Positions 12,501 to 24,500 of a DNA stretch of 62,697 bases are shown here, piece by piece. Origin of the DNA: Methylobacter sp. (GTDB taxonomy: Bacteria; Pseudomonadota; Gammaproteobacteria; Methylococcales; Methylomonadaceae); contig JAPLRU010000126.1 of assembly GCA_026399025.1 (NCBI GenBank), positions 54,686 to 117,382 of the forward strand, read 5' to 3'. A program made the translations under genes and the position numbers. Position 1 is the stretch's first letter, and each line of letters opens with the position of its first letter. Under the pieces are notes generated by a model. The model was not told where the DNA came from, did not search any database, and saw nothing but the letters and a program-made list of their open reading frames with translations.

Positions 12501-15500
12501 CCGACAAAGCAAACGCGGCGCGCGCCATTTCCAAGTAAACAACGCCGGGCAGGACGCCTTTGCCGCCGACCTGATGGTGTTGCAACAACCAATCGGAGGC
12601 TGCGAAAGTTTTTTCATAAGTCAGCCCCTGTTTCAGGCTTAAGCCCGGATCGATCCTGTCCAGTAACGGATGAAGAACGGTGTTCACGACATCGCTATGA
12701 GCTTCGTCAATAGCCGTCTGCGGAATCCATAAACGCTCCCGCTCGAAAGGATAGGTCGGCATCGATAGACGCCGCCAACCTTCGCCCACCGGGTTTAACA
12801 CGCTCCAGTCGGGGGTGTAGCCCTGTTCGTACAGTTTCGCCAGTTGCTCCAGCTGTTCTTTGTACGCCTTGTCCGCAGCCTGCCCGCTGTTGGCGATTTG
12901 CCGCAACACCTGCTGCCCCTGTTTTTTCAGGTCCCGGCTTGCGCTGTTGCGTTCCGGCTCAAGCTGCGTCGAACTCAGGTAAGCGATCAATTCCTGTTTG
13001 TTTTGCACCGAAAAAGCCGCACGGTAGGCAAAATGACTGCGTCCGATTTGCAAGGTATAAGCGATGTCGCCGAGTTTGGCCTCATTGCCCTCTTGCGTTA
13101 ACCACTCGAGCAAATCCACGCATTTTTGGCCGAACGCAGTGGCCGTTTTCGCCGAAATCGGAATCAGGAAACAAGGCCGGGACGGCAACGGGCTAAGCAA
13201 AGAAAACACAGGCGCTTCGTCAATCACCAGATGGCAATTGGTGCCGCTGATGCCGAACGAGCTGACGGCCGCCCGGCGGACGCCGCCGTTGGCCACGGTC
13301 CAGTCTTGCAGCTCGCGGTTGACGTAGAACGGACTGTCCTGGAAATTGATATATTCATTCGTATGCTCGCAGTGCAGCGAAGGCGCGATTTTTCGATTCT
13401 TCATCGACAGCAGCACTTTGATTACGCTGGAAACACCGGCGGCATACGCGGTATGGCCGATATTGGTTTTTACCGAACCTATCGGGCAAAACTGTTTTTT
13501 ATCGGTAAATTTGCGAAAAGCATTGGTCAAGGCTTCGACTTCTATCGGATCGCCCAATTTGGTGCCGGTGCCGTGGGTTTCGATGTAGCCGATGCTATCT
13601 GCGGGAATGTCGTATTGTTGGTAAACCGAAACTTCCAAGTCGGCTTGAGAAACCGAGCTGGGCGCGGTCATGCCGTTGGTTTTGCCGTCCTGGTTAACGC
13701 CGATGCCGCGAATCACGCCGTAAATGTGATCGCCGTCGGCCAGCGCTTTAGCCAAAGGTTTCAGCAATATCGCCGCGGATGCTTCTCCGGGGACGAAACC
13801 GTTGGCGTCGTTATCGAAAGCCCGGCATTGCCCGGTAGCGGACAACATGCCCGACTTGCCGGTCAGCTTATAAAACAACGGCGTGGTGCAGATATGAATG
13901 CCGCCGGCCAGCGCCATGTCGCTTTCGCCCGCGTTAAGACTCTGGCAAGCGAGGTTAATGGCGACCAGCGAAGACGAACAGGCGGTGTTAATCGCAATGC
14001 TGGGGCCTTTCAGGTTCAAAAAATACGAAATTCGCGCCGCCATCACCGAAGGTTCGTTGCCTGCAAACGAAAAGCCTTCAATCGCCGCGCCTTGTTCATG
14101 ATGCATTTTGGTCTGATAGTCGCCTTTGGTCGCACCGGCAAAAACCCCCAGTTTGAGGCCTGACAGCGCTACGTCCGAATATCCGGCATCTTCCAAGGTA
14201 CGCCAACAATCTTCCAAAAAAATACGTTGCTGCGGGTCGCTAAGCTCGCCTTCCTTGCCTGAAATCTGGAAAAACAGCGAGTCGAAGCGGTCGATGTCTT
14301 TCAGGAAACCGCCCCATTTGGAATAGGTCTTGTCTCTTTTACCGGGATCGGGATCGTAATGCTCGTCAATGCTCCAGCGGTCCTGCGGGATTTCGGTCAC
14401 GCAGTTTTTTCCCTGTTCCAGGTTGCGCCAGTATTCATCAACGCCATCGGCCATCGGGAAGCGGCCCGCCATGCCGATGATGGCTATGTTCATGCCCTTG
14501 TCGCTCACTTCACCGACACTAGACGACGTGGACTCGTTAGCCGCTGCCGGTGTTTGCGCGTTCTTCTTCAAGTCTTCGGCGAGAATTTTTTGCAGATGAA
14601 AACCCTGGAACGATAAGGCCTCGTTGCCGTGCCGGTCGACCAGCATCAAATCCAGGGTGATATGGTCGGCTTTAACGGAAGCGGCTTTAACCACGCCGTA
14701 ATACAGGTCGTCATGCAATTCACGGAAGACTTTTATCTTGTCGAACAAGACCGGAATGAAAAAGTTTTTCCGGTCGCCGGACAGGAAGCTGGCGAAATAA
14801 AGCCCTGTGGCAAAGAGACCGTCGACAATAGAAGGCTCCAGCACAAAGCGGTTTTTCAATAACTCGCCTTCAGGGCTTCGCGTCAGTTGGCTTACTGCGG
14901 TTTGCCCTTGGATACGGATTTCTTGAATAGTTTGGTAGGAAGAGCCGACTTTTAAAATAGCGTCGGGCGTATAGATTTCAGCGGGATGAACTTTTATTTC
15001 AAAGTTGTCCCAAACCTGCCGGAAGTCCTGATTAACCGACGCCGCCTCGGTAATCCGCTTAAACCTGCCGTCGACGCTGACCTTATAAGCGCCCGGCTGA
15101 CCGGCTTTTTTGCTCTGAATCGCAAAGCGGTCGCCTTTGGCATTGGGCGTTAATTTCAACTGACAATCCAACTCGGTACCGGGGAAGGTAATCATCGGGA
15201 ATTGCAGATTGAAGTTTTCCACTTGCAATCCGGCGGTAAATCCCAGCAATTTTCGCGTTCCGATGTAGAGCATTTCCAGGTAGGCATCGGACGGCATGAT
15301 GTATTGGCCGTAAATCACATGATCGCGGATACAGTTGTTATCTTCGACGCTAATCCGGTAGTGCTGAACCACTTCTTCGCCCTGCAACCAGTCGCCTTGT
15401 TGTTGAAAACCGTAATGCAGGCAATGCGGGCCTATCGCGCTAGGCTCGGCAATAGGGTTTTGCGTTTGCATGACTGGCGTTTCGGTCGGCGTCTTTGCGG

Positions 15501-18500
15501 GCAAACCGATGTCGTCGCCGTAGGCCTCGGCTATATACGCAGCCAACGCGGCAACGGTGGTGTAATCGAACAACGCGGTTTTACTCAGGAACACGGACAG
15601 GGTTTGATTAAGCTCGTTAATCAATTCAATGCCGGTAATCGAGTCGATACCGTATTCGGAAAAAGGCCGGTCCTCGTCAATCTCCTGCGCCGAAATGCCC
15701 GAGGCGGTTTCCACGCTTTTTAAAACGATGTCCAGCAGTCGTTGTTCAAGGTCTTCATTATTAGGCGGCGCGGCAGTTATATCGTTCACTTCGAACTCTA
15801 TATTATTATGCGCCACGGCAGTTGCCTGACGGGTTGCCGCAGCTTTCTCCCCGACCGCTGCGATGTCGTCGCCGTATTGTTCGGCAATATACGCCGCCAG
15901 CGCGGCAACCGTGGTGTAATCGAACAGCGCCGTTTTACTCAGGAATACCGACAAGGTTTGATTAAGCTCGTTGATCAGCTCGATGCCGGTAATCGAATCG
16001 ATGCCGTATTCGGAGAAAGGCCGGTCCTCGTCAATTTCTTGAGCCGCAATGCCCGAGGCGCTTTCCACGCTTTTTAATACGATGTCCAGCAGTCGTTGTT
16101 CAAGGTCTTCGTCGTGCTTATACGCCATGTGCTTGGTCTCGTTTTGAAACGTGCAATTTGCCTCGTTGACCGGTTTCACGCCGGCATCGGGGACAGGTTC
16201 TATATTTTCGTCGGGAGCTTGATCGGTAGATTGGGCTACGACCGCCGATTTTTCGGCCACCAGCACATGCTGCGCCAAATCCAGGCCGACTGTCGCCGAC
16301 GGTCCCAGTATTTCGACCTGACGAAAGCCGACTTCCCGGAACAACCGGGTCCAGGTTTCCGGCGTCAGCAGCGGACTGTCCTGAATCCGGTAGTGCTCAT
16401 CCTCGTACAGCCACCAACCATCGAGCAAGCCGAAAGTCAGGGTTAACAAATCCTGGGCCTTGGTCATTTCGTTCAAAACCAGCCAGCCATGGGTTTTCAG
16501 CAGCAAGCGGACGTTGCTCAAGGTGGTTTTGATAGCAGGCGTCGCATGCAGCACGTTGGTGGCGACAATCAACTCGAAGCTGTCCGGCTGAAGCTTCTGG
16601 GCGGGCAGGTCTTTGGTTATATCCAGCAACTGGAAAGTCACGAACGGATAACGTTCGGCAAAGTGTTTTCTGCCGTGCATCAGGAAGAAGCTGGAAACAT
16701 CGCTATAAACATATTCCAGTTTATTGCCGTAAGCCGCAATCGCTTGCAAAACGCCGGCGGAAGTGCCGCCGGTGCCTGCGCCGATTTCCAGAATGCGTAT
16801 TTTTTCACCGTCCTTTAGGGTTTTGACGCGCTCTTCGATAAAAGCCAAGATGCTATGCGCCGCCAGCGCATTGAAGTAGTCGGCTACCGGATTGTTTTTA
16901 TAAATACCCTCCACTTTCGCCATTGAGGAATTCGGAAACATGACTTGCGTGGGCTGGATCTGTTCCCGGAATAATTGCGGGTAATGTTCGACGCAATGGG
17001 TCAATAGCACCAGATGCGCCCGAATTTCAGGATACTGTTCGGCAAGCAGCGTTTGCTGCCGGTTGGCATCGACCGGCGCGGTACCGGTCGGCTCGGAACC
17101 TGCCAACAGCCGCCGGGCCGCATCGTAAAACCGGGTAAAGCGCGGCGGTATGGTCGCGGACGGCTCGGCATTCAGAATGCCCATGTCCCGGAAAGCGGCA
17201 GCAAGCAATTGATGGGCGAAGCGTTGCAGCGCCAGATAGCCGTCCTGGAAGCGGAAAAGATCGGCCTGCACCAGCGTAGACGGATTCAACACGGCGCTCA
17301 GTTTTTCTAACGAGGCGGAAAGCGCCTGTGTTTGTTCTTCATGCTGTTTGGCCTGAGTCACAAACATTCTGTGTTGCAAGTGGAGAGTCGCTTTTACTGC
17401 CACGACTTGTTCCTTACGCTGGGTCAGTACGCGTTTGATGACTTCCATGCCTTCATCGGGCCGAATCGAGCTCATGCCCTGATTGCCCATGCGCCGCTGA
17501 TAATCCTCGGTCGCGACAATACCGACCGTACCCCAATAACCCCAGTTGATGACCTGCACCGGATAGGGCCGACGCTGATTCAGGTAACGGGCAAAAGCGT
17601 CCTGAAAAGTGCCTCCGGCGACGTAATTGCCTTGTCCGGGATTGCCGATGACCGACAGGATCGACGAGAAGAACAGGATGAAATCGAGGCTTTGCCCGTC
17701 GAGCGCATAGCAAAGGTTGACAGCGGCTTGCGCCTTGGTGTCGTACACGCTGCGGAAAGCGGCTTCGTCCATATTTTCCAACGCCTTATCCTGCAAAATA
17801 ACGGCAGAGTTAAACACGCCGTGAATCTCGCCGAAACGCGCTTTGCCCTGGGCAATGGCTGCTTGTGTTTGTACCAGGGAAGTCAGGTCGGTAGGCAAAT
17901 AAAGGACTTCGCCGCCCTTTTTTTCAATATCGGCAATTTGCGCCAAGCGCATTGCATCCAAGGCTTTCCTGCCCAGCAGGATTAGACGCGCTTGCACGTT
18001 TTCGGCAAGGTATTCGCTGAGCTGTTGACCGACGCCGCCAAGCCCCCCGGCAATCAGGTATACCCCATGTTGGCGCAAAGGCGTCTTTGCAACAGCGGCG
18101 AGCCGCGCGGGAATCATGTGCCGGATATAGCGCTGTCCTTGATGCAAAGCGACTTCCTCGGCCCCCGCATGGCGCGGTTCGGCAAGGATAGTGGTCAAGC
18201 TGACTTGGCCCCGTAGCAGTTCGGCCGGATTCAGCGACAAGCGGTTAATGTTCCAGTGCGGATATTCCCTGATCAAGGTTTTAGTCAAGCCCGCTAAACC
18301 CGCGACCCAAGGAAAAATCTCGACGCCGGCGTGAATATCGTGGATCTGGGAAGTCAGCACCGTAAGCCATAAATGTCTTTCGGCGTGAACACTGCGCGCC
18401 AAAGCTTTCACCAGCCGGTGCAAGGCATGAACGCCAAACGCTTGTATCGCTTCCAGCTGTTGCGGATGTTGCGGGTCTGGACTACGGCTGATCAAGCCTG

Positions 18501-21500
18501 CCAAAAAGTAAATCCGGTGTATGTCCGGGAAAGCGTTTACCGCGAAATCATCCTCGCGCACCGGGATGACTCGGTCTTGGGCATAGTGTTGCTGCAATGC
18601 TTCGACAAGTTGCATAGCCGCTTGCGCATCGTCCTGCGGCGGCAAAAAAACCAGTATGGTCTGCGAAGAAACACCGGCCTTTGCAGGCACCGGGCCGGGA
18701 GCATCAAGCAGCCATTGCGGTATGTAACAAAACTCGGCTAAAGGATCTTTGGCTTGTTGGAACACAGCATTTTTAAATTGCACATAAACCTTGCCGGTTT
18801 CATCCAGCAAGTAAACGTCCGCACGTTGCGCATCGATTTTCCGTGCATAAACAATCATGTTCGTTGTTAACGGATGATAGGCGGCAACCTCCTCAACCAT
18901 GAACGGAAGTTGCGGCGCCGCATCCTTATCCCCCAAGGCAAGCGCTGTTTGTAAGGCCGCATCCATCAGCGCCGGATGTTGCCGGTAACCGGAAAAATCC
19001 CGGCTTAAGCTGTCCGGCAAGGTTAAAAAAGCTACAGCTTCGCGCTCGTTTTTGTGCAACCGGGTAATGCACTGGAAAGCTTGGCCGTACTGTATGCCCG
19101 CTTCGCTAAAACCGGCGTACAGAATTTGCTTGTCCATCATTTCCGGGCAGCGCGCCTGAATGTCTTGCCATGAAAACGACTCCGGAGAAGTCGTTGCTAA
19201 CGGGCCGAATTTGCCGTAAGCATGTTTTTGGGGCGGCCTGCCGGGAACCACGCTTTGCACCTCGAAAGCCATGCTGTCGCCTTGCTTTGTTAACAGCACG
19301 CAAATTTCGGTCTGCGTCTGCGATGCAGGCAAGGCCAAGGCTTCCTGCCAAACCATGTCGACAATTTTGCGCGGAGCCTGATCGATTTGCGCGGCTGCGG
19401 CCCAAGCCAGTTCCAGATAAGCCACGCCCGGCAACACCGGCTGTGCATTGACCCGGTGATCTTTGAACAGCCAATGCGACCGGGACAGCGTCTTTTGAAA
19501 AGCCATGCCCGACTCCAGCGTAAAACTCCGCGCCGAATCCACCCGATCCAGTAAAGGATGCACAGCCGCAGTTGCCGACTGCTGTTCTGCTTCCGGCAAC
19601 CAGTAGCGTTGTTTCGCATAAGCATAACCCGGCAAGGAAATTCTTCGCGGTCCGGCGGAGGCATTACCCGATTCGGCATACAAGCCACGCCAATCGACAT
19701 CCGCGCCCTGCGCCCACAATTGGCCCAGTTGCGCTAACTGCTTTTGCTCAAGCAACACCTTAATATAAGCCGCGCCCGCCTCCCCTTCCGGCGGCAGTAA
19801 GCGGTTCTTTTTGTTGGTTTCGGTGTTGCCTTGAAAGCAGTCGACACCTTGAGTTTCATTGCCCGCCGAAAGCTGTTCCAGCGCTTGTACAAGCTCTCGC
19901 AAGTCGCTTACCACAAACGCCAGCCGTTGCTCCATCGCTTCCCGGCCGACTTGCAGGGTATAGGCGATATTATGAAGACTCAGTTGTTCCCGGCGCGGGC
20001 GCAAAAAATCAAGCAACTTGTGTACGGACTCAAGCAATCGGTCCTTGTTCTTGGCCGAAAGCACAATCAAACAAGCGCCTGATTCGGGCAAACCGGTTTC
20101 AACCGGAGCAAGGTATTCTTCCAAAATCACATGGGCATTGGAGCCGCCGACGCCGAATGAACTGACACCGGCCCGGCGCGGATATTCGGCGTTCCACTCG
20201 GCCAGTTGCTGTTGCACATAAAAAGGCGTTTTGGCAAACGAAATCCGGGGATTTAGCGGCGTCGAATGCAGCGACGGTACCAAAGTCCGGTATTTCATCT
20301 GCAACAGCACTTTAATCAAACCGGAAATACCGGCTGCGGCAATCAAATGGCCTATATTGGATTTTACCGAACCTATCGCGCAAAACCCGGTTGCGTCGGT
20401 GTAGTGTTGAAAAGCCTGAGTCAGTCCTTCGATTTCGATAGGGTCGCCCAGGGTAGTGCCGGTGCCGTGAGTTTCGACATAGCTGATCGTGCGCGGCGAA
20501 ACGCCCGCATTGTTAAGCGCTGTCAACACCAGTCGGGCTTGCGCACGGGGGCTCGGCACCGTGTAGCCGCCGGTTCTGCCGCCGCTGTTGATTGCGGTGC
20601 CGCGAATCACGCCGTAAATGCAATCGCGGTCTTTAATCGCCTGCGATAAAGGCTTCAATACAATGGCAGCGACGCCTTCCGCATCGACAAAGCCGCCCTT
20701 GCCTTCACCGAACGGGTGGCAATAATTTTCGCCGGACAGCATATTTTTCTGGCAGAACTGGACGATACGGCTGGGGTGCAAGGTAAGACTGACGCCCCCG
20801 GCAATAGCCATTTCGCATTCTTTTCGTTGCAGACTTTGCACGGCCAAATGAACAGAGCTCAGCGACGACGAACAAGCCGTATCGACGGTCATGCTCGGGC
20901 CCTGGAAATCGCAAAAATAGGAAACCCGGTTGGCGATGTCGTAACTGTCGGTATCCGGGCATTGACTGCTATTTTCGGCCCACAGCCCATAGGTGTTGGT
21001 AGTTGCGCCGACGAAAACGCCGGTATTTTTGGGCAGGCTGAGCCGGGTATAACCGGCATCTTCGATACTGCTCCAGGCGGCTTGCAGAAAAATCCGCTGT
21101 TGCGGGTCCATCAATTGCGCCTGTTTCGGCGTGATATTAAAAAACAGCGGGTCGAATTGGTCGAAGCCTTCCAAAAAACCGCCCCATTTAGTGTAGCTTT
21201 TGCCTTTTTGTTTTCCGGCGGCATCGTAGTAATCCCGATAATCCCATCGTTCTTCCGGCACTTGGCTAATGCAGTTGTTGCCTTGTTTTAAGTTTTCCCA
21301 TAGCGCTTCAAGGTCGGGGGATTGCGGGAAGCGGCCGCTACAGCCGATGATTGCAATAGGCTCCGGCGTTACTGCCGAAGAATCGCCGGCTTCGAATGCC
21401 GAAGCCGAGGTGGGCTGGGACATCGGGGACGGCTTAACTGCCGCTGCCGTGGTTTCGACAACTTCCAGCACCGGTAACGCTAAAATCTCGCACAATGTTG

Positions 21501-24500
21501 TTTCGTAAGATTTAATAAAATAAGCCGCCAGTTGCCTGATGGTGGTGTATTCGAACAGGATGGTGCTGGGCAGCTCGGGAAAAATACGCGCCAGTCTATC
21601 GACAATCTCCTGGTTGATCAGCGAATCAACCCCGATACCCTGAAATCTTGCGTCAGTATCGATGTCGCTGCCGGACTGCCCAAGCACGTCGGCAAAAGCT
21701 TGCTTTAAATACTGCGTGGTTTTGGCGGACAGCAGCGCCGTATCGTAGCGGGCCGGTTCCGGGACTTTTTGTAGCGAAGCAGACAGGAAATTGCGCTGAA
21801 CCCGGCGGAAATAAATGCTGTCGACAGTCAAAACAGCTTTTCCCTGAAGGTCGTAAGCGTTAAAGCTCAGGCGGATGTCGCCCTGTTCGGTGATATAAAA
21901 TCCCGCTTTTTCTATGACCGCATAGCAGTCCCGGTCCAGCCCGGCGAGCAGGGTTAGGTGTTTGATGCTGATCGGGACGTACAAAAAGCGGTTTTGCAAT
22001 AAATCGCCTAAGACATGGGCTATATAAAAAACGCCCTGAAACATGCAATCCAGCACAAAAGGATCCAAGCCCGTAGCCTCGGCTTCGTCCGTGGGCCGGG
22101 CCTGAATATGAATCAGGAAGGCGTTTCGGCTTTGGTCGATCTTTGTAATCAGCTTCATACCGGGGCCGTAGCGGTATCCCCATTGCTCAAAAAGCGCGTA
22201 AATTGCATCGTTGCCGATGCTATTTTCCAGCCTAAACGCAGCCGCTTCAAAACCGGAAAGCTCAATGTCGCCAACCTGTTCGACCCGCCCCTTTGCCAGT
22301 ATTTCGCCCGGCTCTTCGGTATCGATACAAGTATTCTTGATCAACTGAAAGTTGCCGCCGTCGTTAATATCGACAACCAAACTTACCTGTGTTTCGATAA
22401 TACCGGGGTTTGGGAAATAAACATCGCTCAAGCGGTTAATATCAGTAAAAAGCCTTTGTTTTCCGGCTTGCAGCGCCAATGCCAACCTCAACGGGCTGGG
22501 CGTAATACAGTATCCTTCGACAACAGTATCCCGAATCACGGCATCTTCCACCGGCGACAATCGGCGAGTAAATTTATTGGGGTTTTCAGGGTCCTGAATT
22601 AAGCGGCTGTTCATCTCTATAGTCTTTTTTGTACTCATACTGAGTTCATCACGATCAACATTCATCCGGTTTCCGGCCGGGTCATTTTGCTTGCTTATCC
22701 AATAGCTGTCGCCGCCGAATTCATAAACAGGCAAAGACGCTTTATAAAACGGCTTGTGCAGAAAATAATCTTCCCAGTTGATATTTACGCCTGCTTGCCA
22801 CAGCGCTAAGCAGGCATCAAGCAGCGGAGTAGGCTTGGACAGTTGTACGGCAGCAAAAGGCGCATCGACAGGCTTACTTGCACCAAACTGTACGCAAGCG
22901 AAGTTTTTCGAAGCAGGCAAAGAAAATGCCTTGTGCCAGACTTGGTTAAACCAGCCGGAAAAATCCGTCAACGGCGCAGCTAAGGTATTTTGCCGATATA
23001 AAATAGGAAAATCCTGCCGGGAAAAACCGGCTAAAGAGCCTTGGTTCAGAACTTCGATGACACCGTCTAGGCCTGACGCATCGCCAAAAACCAGATCGGC
23101 AATACACTTCTTATCCATATTTATGTTGACGATTAACCGGGTCAGTTCGCGCAGGTGAGCGTCGTTTATTTTGCCTTTCGGCGAGAGATTCCATTTGCGG
23201 TACAGTTTTAACAGAGATGTTTGAATGACGATGATGCTCAGTTTTTTTTCGGTATCGGAAAGCTCCTGATGGCAAAACAGCTTTTCAATCGTCAATCCTC
23301 CGGCTTCCAGATCGGAAGCCCATTCGTTCAAATAGCTTTTAAAAGTGTACTGGCTTTTTGCCAAAACGCGCGCATCTTCCAGATAATGGCTCCAATCCTG
23401 GGCGGCAATGTCCAGATTTTGCACCAACTCGATGAAATAAGCGGGCTGAAAACGAACCGGAGTAATGATTTGCTCGCTGAGTACATCATAAAAAGGCATG
23501 TTGGGCGGCGAAAGCCTGACCTCTTCCAGCGGCATTTTGCCCTGTAAAACAGCAAGCGCCTCAAGCGGGGCAATCATCCCGCTCAATGCGAGGCTTTGCC
23601 AGATGCCCGAGCCACTACCGGCTATCAAGGCAGGAGAAAAGCCCAGTTCCATCAGGCTGGAAAGATAAAGATAATCGACTAAAAACGTCTGTGCCGATTT
23701 CGTTGCTTCGCTCCAGCCCGCTTGCAGGTGTAAGCGCTCTTCCGGCTGGAACCAAGGCGAAAGCGCCATAGCCTGATTTAATTCATGCCATTTTTTCCGC
23801 ATTAAAGACGCTTGCCGGAACCAGGGTTTGACCTCGTTGAATCCGCTCCACAAAGACTCGCCTATACTCAGCAACCAAGCTGTATTTATATTCGGGGCGA
23901 CGGTGTTGTTGGGGTTCTGAAGCTGCGTCTTCAAGTCCTGATAGTTGTTGATCCGGCAGCTCCATCGGTAAGGATAATGCTCCCTGCCCGTCGCCAGAGT
24001 CCCGCCATAATCCGCTATGGAAATCTTGCGGAAATCTTCCTGGCGGCTAAGTGTCAGCCATTTGTCCCGAAGCTGTTGCAACGAATACGCTGTCTTTGCC
24101 GATAGTAAAAACGGATAAGCCCCGACTGAGTGACGCCGGGGTTCAGTAGCAGGTGGCGACTCAAGGATAAGATGGGCAATGGTTCCGCCAAAGCCGAAAG
24201 AACTGATGCCTGCCCGTAACCGTTCTTCGCCCGCTTCAGCTTGCCATTGCTCGACTTGCAACGGCAGCCTGAAAGCCGAATCGTCGAGAAAAAGCAGCGG
24301 GTTAGCCCGAATCACATTGAGCGTTGGCGGAATTTGCCGGTGCTGCATCATCAACAGTACCTTGATCAGACTGGCTACACCCGCTGCGGCTTCCAGATGT
24401 CCGATATTGGTTTTGACCGAGCCCAAACGGCAAAAATGCTTTTTAGCGGTGTACTGCTCAAATGCCCGAGACAATGCTGCCACTTCAATCGGATCGCCTA

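Noticed and set aside
17580-17680. KR1 judged inactive because the residue four after the catalytic Tyr is Gly rather than Asn
   Set aside because: Ser, Tyr and the nucleotide motif are intact, and trans-AT ketoreductases often vary here (KR2 has Cys), so inactivity is not supported.
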